NCBI GenBank assembly: GCA_904501845.1
Contig: CAJGCH010000114.1
Coordinates: 1-8,895 of the forward strand
Length of the DNA: 8,895 nt
Source of the DNA: an uncultured Bacillaceae bacterium
Lineage (GTDB): Bacteria; Bacillota; Bacilli; Bacillales; Pradoshiaceae
Reading direction: 5' to 3'
Every line of letters starts with the position of its first letter. The stretch's first letter is position 1. The notes beneath the pieces are model-generated. The model made no database searches and was not told where the DNA came from. It saw only the letters and a list, made by a program, of their open reading frames with translations. The translations under genes and the position numbers were made by a program. Positions 6,183-8,895 of this stretch are shown one piece after another.

Positions 6183-6241
6183 TTATTCACATGTGGATAA
6201 GTTAAAATTAAACGTATTGCATTTCTGCAGGATGTGGATAA
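6183..6241. promoter_or_regulatory. DnaA-box cluster upstream of mnmE
   Basis: Two boxes stand back to back: TTATTCACA at 6183-6191 (plus) directly followed by TGTGGATAA at 6192-6200 (minus). A third exact box, TGTGGATAA, lies at 6233-6241 (minus). All three fit the TTATNCACA consensus. They sit 77 to 135 bp upstream of the mnmE start codon and more than 4 kb from oriC. No clear mnmE promoter can be assigned; the boxes lie where one would be expected, so DnaA could regulate mnmE or be titrated here. Confidence 0.8.
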
Positions 6242-6317
6242 ACGCGATTCATACAGTAAGTCGGAAAAGCCGATTTTATATAAAAAGAAGAACCCAACAA
6301 GAAAGGAGTATAAAACC

Positions 6318-7703
6318 ATGGATTTTGAAACAATTGCCGCGATATCAACTGCCATGGGCGAAGGAGCAATCGGCATTGTCCGCTTGAGCGGAGATGAGGC
6401 AATCAAGATTGCTGACTCTGTCTTTAAAAGCCCTAAAGGAAAATCCTTGGCAGAGGTGAAGAGCCACACGATTCATTACGGGCATATGGTAGACCCTGCG
6501 ACAAACCAAATCGTTGATGAAGTGATGGTGTCCGTGATGAAGGGGCCAAATACCTTCACGCGTGAGGATACGGTTGAAATTAATTGTCATGGTGGACTTG
6601 TCTCCGTCAACAAGGTACTGCAATTAGTCTTGAATCATGGAGCAAAATTAGCCGAGCCTGGTGAATTCACGAAGCGGGCGTTTTTGAATGGCCGTATTGA
6701 CCTGTCCCAAGCTGAGGCAGTCATGGATCTTATTCGTGCCAAGACGGATAAAGCCATGAACATGGCATTAGGACAGGTAGAAGGGAAATTATCCAAACTG
6801 ATTCGGACACTCCGCCAGGAAATCCTCGAAACACTTGCCCAGGTTGAAGTTAACATTGATTACCCAGAATACGATGATGTAGAAGAAATGACACACCGCT
6901 TGTTCAAGGAGCGCTGTGAGCACGTGAAGACAGAGATTGAGAAGCTTCTGCAAACGAGCCATCAAGGAAAAATCCTTAGGGAAGGCATTTCAACGGTTAT
7001 TATCGGCCGTCCGAACGTAGGAAAGTCCTCCTTGTTAAATAGTCTCGTACAAGAGAATAAAGCCATCGTCACGGACATCCCAGGAACGACCCGTGATGTC
7101 ATTGAGGAATACGTGAATGTAAGAGGGGTCCCGCTCCGCCTAGTTGATACAGCTGGAATTAGGGAGACAGAAGATATTGTCGAGCGTATTGGTGTCGAGC
7201 GGTCACGAGAAGTATTAAAGAAGGCAGACTTAATTTTGCTTGTTTTAAATAATGCCGACGATTTTACGGAAGAGGATTTACGATTATTTGACGCGGTGAA
7301 TGGGATGGATGTGATTGTCCTGATCAATAAGACTGACCTGCCGCGTAAATTAGATATAGACAAAGTGAAAGATAGAGCTGAGAATTACCCGATTATTATG
7401 ACCTCCCTAAAAGAAGAGATCGGTGTCGACCAGCTGGAAGAAGCGATTGCCAATCTGTTTTTTGAAGGGAATCTGCAGATGGGTGATGCAACCTATGTAT
7501 CGAATTCCCGCCATATCGCTCTTTTGAACCAAGCGAAGAAAGCGATTGAAGATGCGCTTGATGGAATTGAAGCTGGTGTGCCGATCGATCTTGTCCAAAT
7601 TGATTTAACGAAATCATGGGAGATGCTCGGAGAAATTATTGGGGACAGTGTACATGAAAGTTTAATCGATCAGTTGTTCTCGCAGTTCTGTCTAGGGAAA
7701 TAA
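6318..7703 (+). CDS. mnmE: tRNA modification GTPase MnmE (TrmE/ThdF)
   Basis: MnmE, with MnmG, installs the (carboxymethyl)aminomethyl group at C5 of the wobble uridine (U34) of several tRNAs, using a folate one-carbon unit and GTP hydrolysis. The product has 461 residues (459 in B. subtilis). An N-terminal folate-binding/dimerisation domain covers about 1-120, then come helical segments that embed the G domain. G motifs are G1 GRPNVGKS at 230-237, G2 GTTRD at 256-260, G3 DTAG at 277-280 and G4 NKTD at 337-340. The C-terminal FCLGK (457-461) carries the conserved CxGK motif. I chose the ATG at 6318 because AAAGGAG (6302-6308) lies 9 nt upstream and MDFETIAAIST matches family N-termini. An upstream in-frame GTG at 6234 would add 28 lysine-rich residues over DnaA-box DNA. 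mnmG follows after 12 bp. Confidence 0.97.
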   Translation: MDFETIAAISTAMGEGAIGIVRLSGDEAIKIADSVFKSPKGKSLAEVKSHTIHYGHMVDPATNQIVDEVMVSVMKGPNTFTREDTVEINCHGGLVSVNKVLQLVLNHGAKLAEPGEFTKRAFLNGRIDLSQAEAVMDLIRAKTDKAMNMALGQVEGKLSKLIRTLRQEILETLAQVEVNIDYPEYDDVEEMTHRLFKERCEHVKTEIEKLLQTSHQGKILREGISTVIIGRPNVGKSSLLNSLVQENKAIVTDIPGTTRDVIEEYVNVRGVPLRLVDTAGIRETEDIVERIGVERSREVLKKADLILLVLNNADDFTEEDLRLFDAVNGMDVIVLINKTDLPRKLDIDKVKDRAENYPIIMTSLKEEIGVDQLEEAIANLFFEGNLQMGDATYVSNSRHIALLNQAKKAIEDALDGIEAGVPIDLVQIDLTKSWEMLGEIIGDSVHESLIDQLFSQFCLGK

Positions 7704-7715
7704 GGAGGTTAAACA

Positions 7716-8895
7716 ATGGCATATCATGCTGGTGAATACGATGTAATAGTAGTAGGAGCGGGACATGCCGGCTGTGAGGCTGGTTTGGCCGCGGCAAGAC
7801 AGGGAGCAAAAACGCTTGTCTTGACGATTAATCTTGATATGGTGGCTTTCATGCCATGTAACCCATCCGTGGGCGGTCCGGCAAAAGGGATTGTCGTGAG
7901 AGAAATTGACGCTCTCGGCGGAGAAATGGGACGAAATATTGATAAAACGCACATCCAAATGCGGATGCTTAATACGGGCAAGGGGCCTGCTGTCCGTGCA
8001 TTACGGGCCCAAGCCGATAAATTTGCCTACCAAAATGAAATGAAGAAAACACTCGAAGATGAGAAAAATCTTACGCTCATGCAAGGAATGGTTGACCAGT
8101 TGATCATTGAGGACGGCGAATGTAAAGGGGTTATTACCCAAACAGGTGCGATGTACAGCTCCAAGGCCGTTGTCATTACGACAGGGACATTCTTGCGCGG
8201 GGAAATCATCCTCGGTGAATTGAAATATTCAAGCGGTCCGAATAATCAGCAGCCTTCTATTAAGCTGTCTGAGCACTTAGAAGAGCTGGGCTTTGACTTG
8301 GTTCGTTTTAAAACAGGTACTCCTCCGCGCGTGGACGGGGAAACCATTGATTACGACAAAACGGAAATTCAGCCTGGAGACGAAGTGCCAAGAGCCTTCT
8401 CCTATGAAACAACGGCCTATATTACCGATCAATTGCCTTGCTGGCTCACCTACACAAATGAAGGAACACATGCGATCATCGACCGCAATCTCCATCGTTC
8501 ACCGATGTACTCCGGTATGATCAAAGGGACAGGCCCTCGTTATTGCCCATCGATCGAAGATAAGGTCGTTCGCTTTAATGACAAGCCGCGCCACCAAATT
8601 TTTCTCGAGCCTGAAGGCCGCAATACGCATGAAGTATATGTCCAAGGTCTTTCCACAAGTCTTCCGGAGGATGTTCAGAAGGAGATCCTTTCAACGATCC
8701 CTGGGCTTGAGAATGTTCAAATGATGCGTGCTGGCTATGCGATTGAGTATGATGCGGTCGTTCCGACTCAGCTTTGGCCAACCCTTGAGACTAAACGTAT
8801 CAAGAACCTATACACTGCGGGTCAAATTAATGGGACATCCGGTTATGAGGAAGCGGCAGGTCAAGGTCTGATGGCTGGAATCAATGCCGGGCGCA
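7716..8895 (+). CDS. mnmG: tRNA uridine modification enzyme MnmG (GidA), 3' end cut by window edge
   Basis: MnmG is the FAD- and NADH-dependent partner of MnmE in making (carboxymethyl)aminomethyl-uridine at tRNA position 34. The window holds 393 of roughly 630 residues. The FAD-binding GAGHAG is at 14-19 in a Rossmann start (YDVIVVGAGHAGCEA). The conserved MPCNPSVGGPAKG follows, with C48, the counterpart of a functional cysteine in E. coli. GIDA signature 1 (GPRYCPSIEDKVVRF) contains C277. GIDA signature 2 (AGQINGTSGYEEAAGQGLMAGINA) is at the right edge. The ATG at 7716 follows TAAGGAGG at 7701-7708, which includes the mnmE stop codon, 7 nt upstream. The tight spacing shows one operon with mnmE and matched production of the two subunits. 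The reading frame is open to the last base, with no sign of damage. Confidence 0.97.
   Translation, partial: MAYHAGEYDVIVVGAGHAGCEAGLAAARQGAKTLVLTINLDMVAFMPCNPSVGGPAKGIVVREIDALGGEMGRNIDKTHIQMRMLNTGKGPAVRALRAQADKFAYQNEMKKTLEDEKNLTLMQGMVDQLIIEDGECKGVITQTGAMYSSKAVVITTGTFLRGEIILGELKYSSGPNNQQPSIKLSEHLEELGFDLVRFKTGTPPRVDGETIDYDKTEIQPGDEVPRAFSYETTAYITDQLPCWLTYTNEGTHAIIDRNLHRSPMYSGMIKGTGPRYCPSIEDKVVRFNDKPRHQIFLEPEGRNTHEVYVQGLSTSLPEDVQKEILSTIPGLENVQMMRAGYAIEYDAVVPTQLWPTLETKRIKNLYTAGQINGTSGYEEAAGQGLMAGINAGR

Noticed and set aside
6261..6273. Small hairpin TCGG-AAAAG-CCGA followed by TTTT in the mnmE leader as a terminator
   Set aside because: A 4-bp stem is too short to terminate, and it lies immediately before the mnmE ribosome binding site.
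6234..6317. N-terminal extension of MnmE from an upstream in-frame GTG
   Set aside because: The 28 added residues are lysine-rich and unlike any MnmE N-terminus as I know it. The GTG lies inside a DnaA box and has no good ribosome binding site, whereas the ATG at 6318 has one.
6107..6469. 120-residue reverse-strand frame over the mnmE leader and start
   Set aside because: It spans the DnaA boxes and the beginning of mnmE on the opposite strand. The hydrophobic look of the translation comes from A-rich DNA read in reverse, and no homology is recognisable.
1..8895. CRISPR array, tRNA or rRNA genes, insertion sequence or phage genes
   Set aside because: No regularly spaced direct repeats, no tRNA cloverleaf or rRNA-like sequence, and no transposase or integrase frame were seen on either strand.

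Overview
The window comes from a low-G+C Firmicute of the Bacillales (a Bacillus-like genus). It covers one side of the chromosomal replication origin. The gene order is dnaA (reverse strand, running off the left edge), the upstream oriC region, then rpmH, rnpA, yidC/spoIIIJ, jag, mnmE and mnmG on the plus strand. This is the classic Bacillus origin cluster, and the proteins resemble their B. subtilis counterparts closely enough to be aligned by eye. The species cannot be fixed from the sequence alone.

Left part (1-1886): dnaA lacks only about its last ten residues. The 574 bp between dnaA and rpmH is AT-rich and holds at least eight DnaA boxes, four of them exact copies of TTATCCACA. It corresponds to the upstream half of a Bacillus bipartite origin; the downstream half, between dnaA and dnaN, lies outside the window. 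A strong sigma-A-type promoter at the right edge drives rpmH.

Middle part (1887-4221): rpmH (ribosomal protein L34) ends directly in a textbook intrinsic terminator. A MITE-like element of about 116 bp with 30-bp imperfect inverted arms follows. Next come rnpA (RNase P protein), yidC (lipoprotein-type membrane insertase of the SpoIIIJ class) and jag (RNA-binding KH/R3H protein). The last two overlap by 4 bp. A strong palindromic terminator closes the block.

Accessory insert (4223-about 6103): between jag and mnmE, which are neighbours in B. subtilis, lies a divergent nitric-oxide module. nsrR (Fe-S NO-sensing repressor, reverse strand) faces away from hmp (flavohaemoglobin NO dioxygenase). 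A perfect 12-1-12 palindrome matching the NsrR operator covers the predicted hmp transcription start. NsrR should therefore repress hmp until NO damages its cluster.

Right part (6104-8895): a 214-bp leader contains three exact DnaA boxes, outside oriC proper and just upstream of mnmE. mnmE and mnmG follow as an operon; their products form the complex that modifies the wobble uridine of tRNAs. mnmG runs off the right edge.

Most of the window is conserved housekeeping DNA. I found no evidence of a wholly new system. The points most worth a second look are the NO module inside the origin cluster, the DnaA-box cluster before mnmE, and the inverted-repeat element between rpmH and rnpA.
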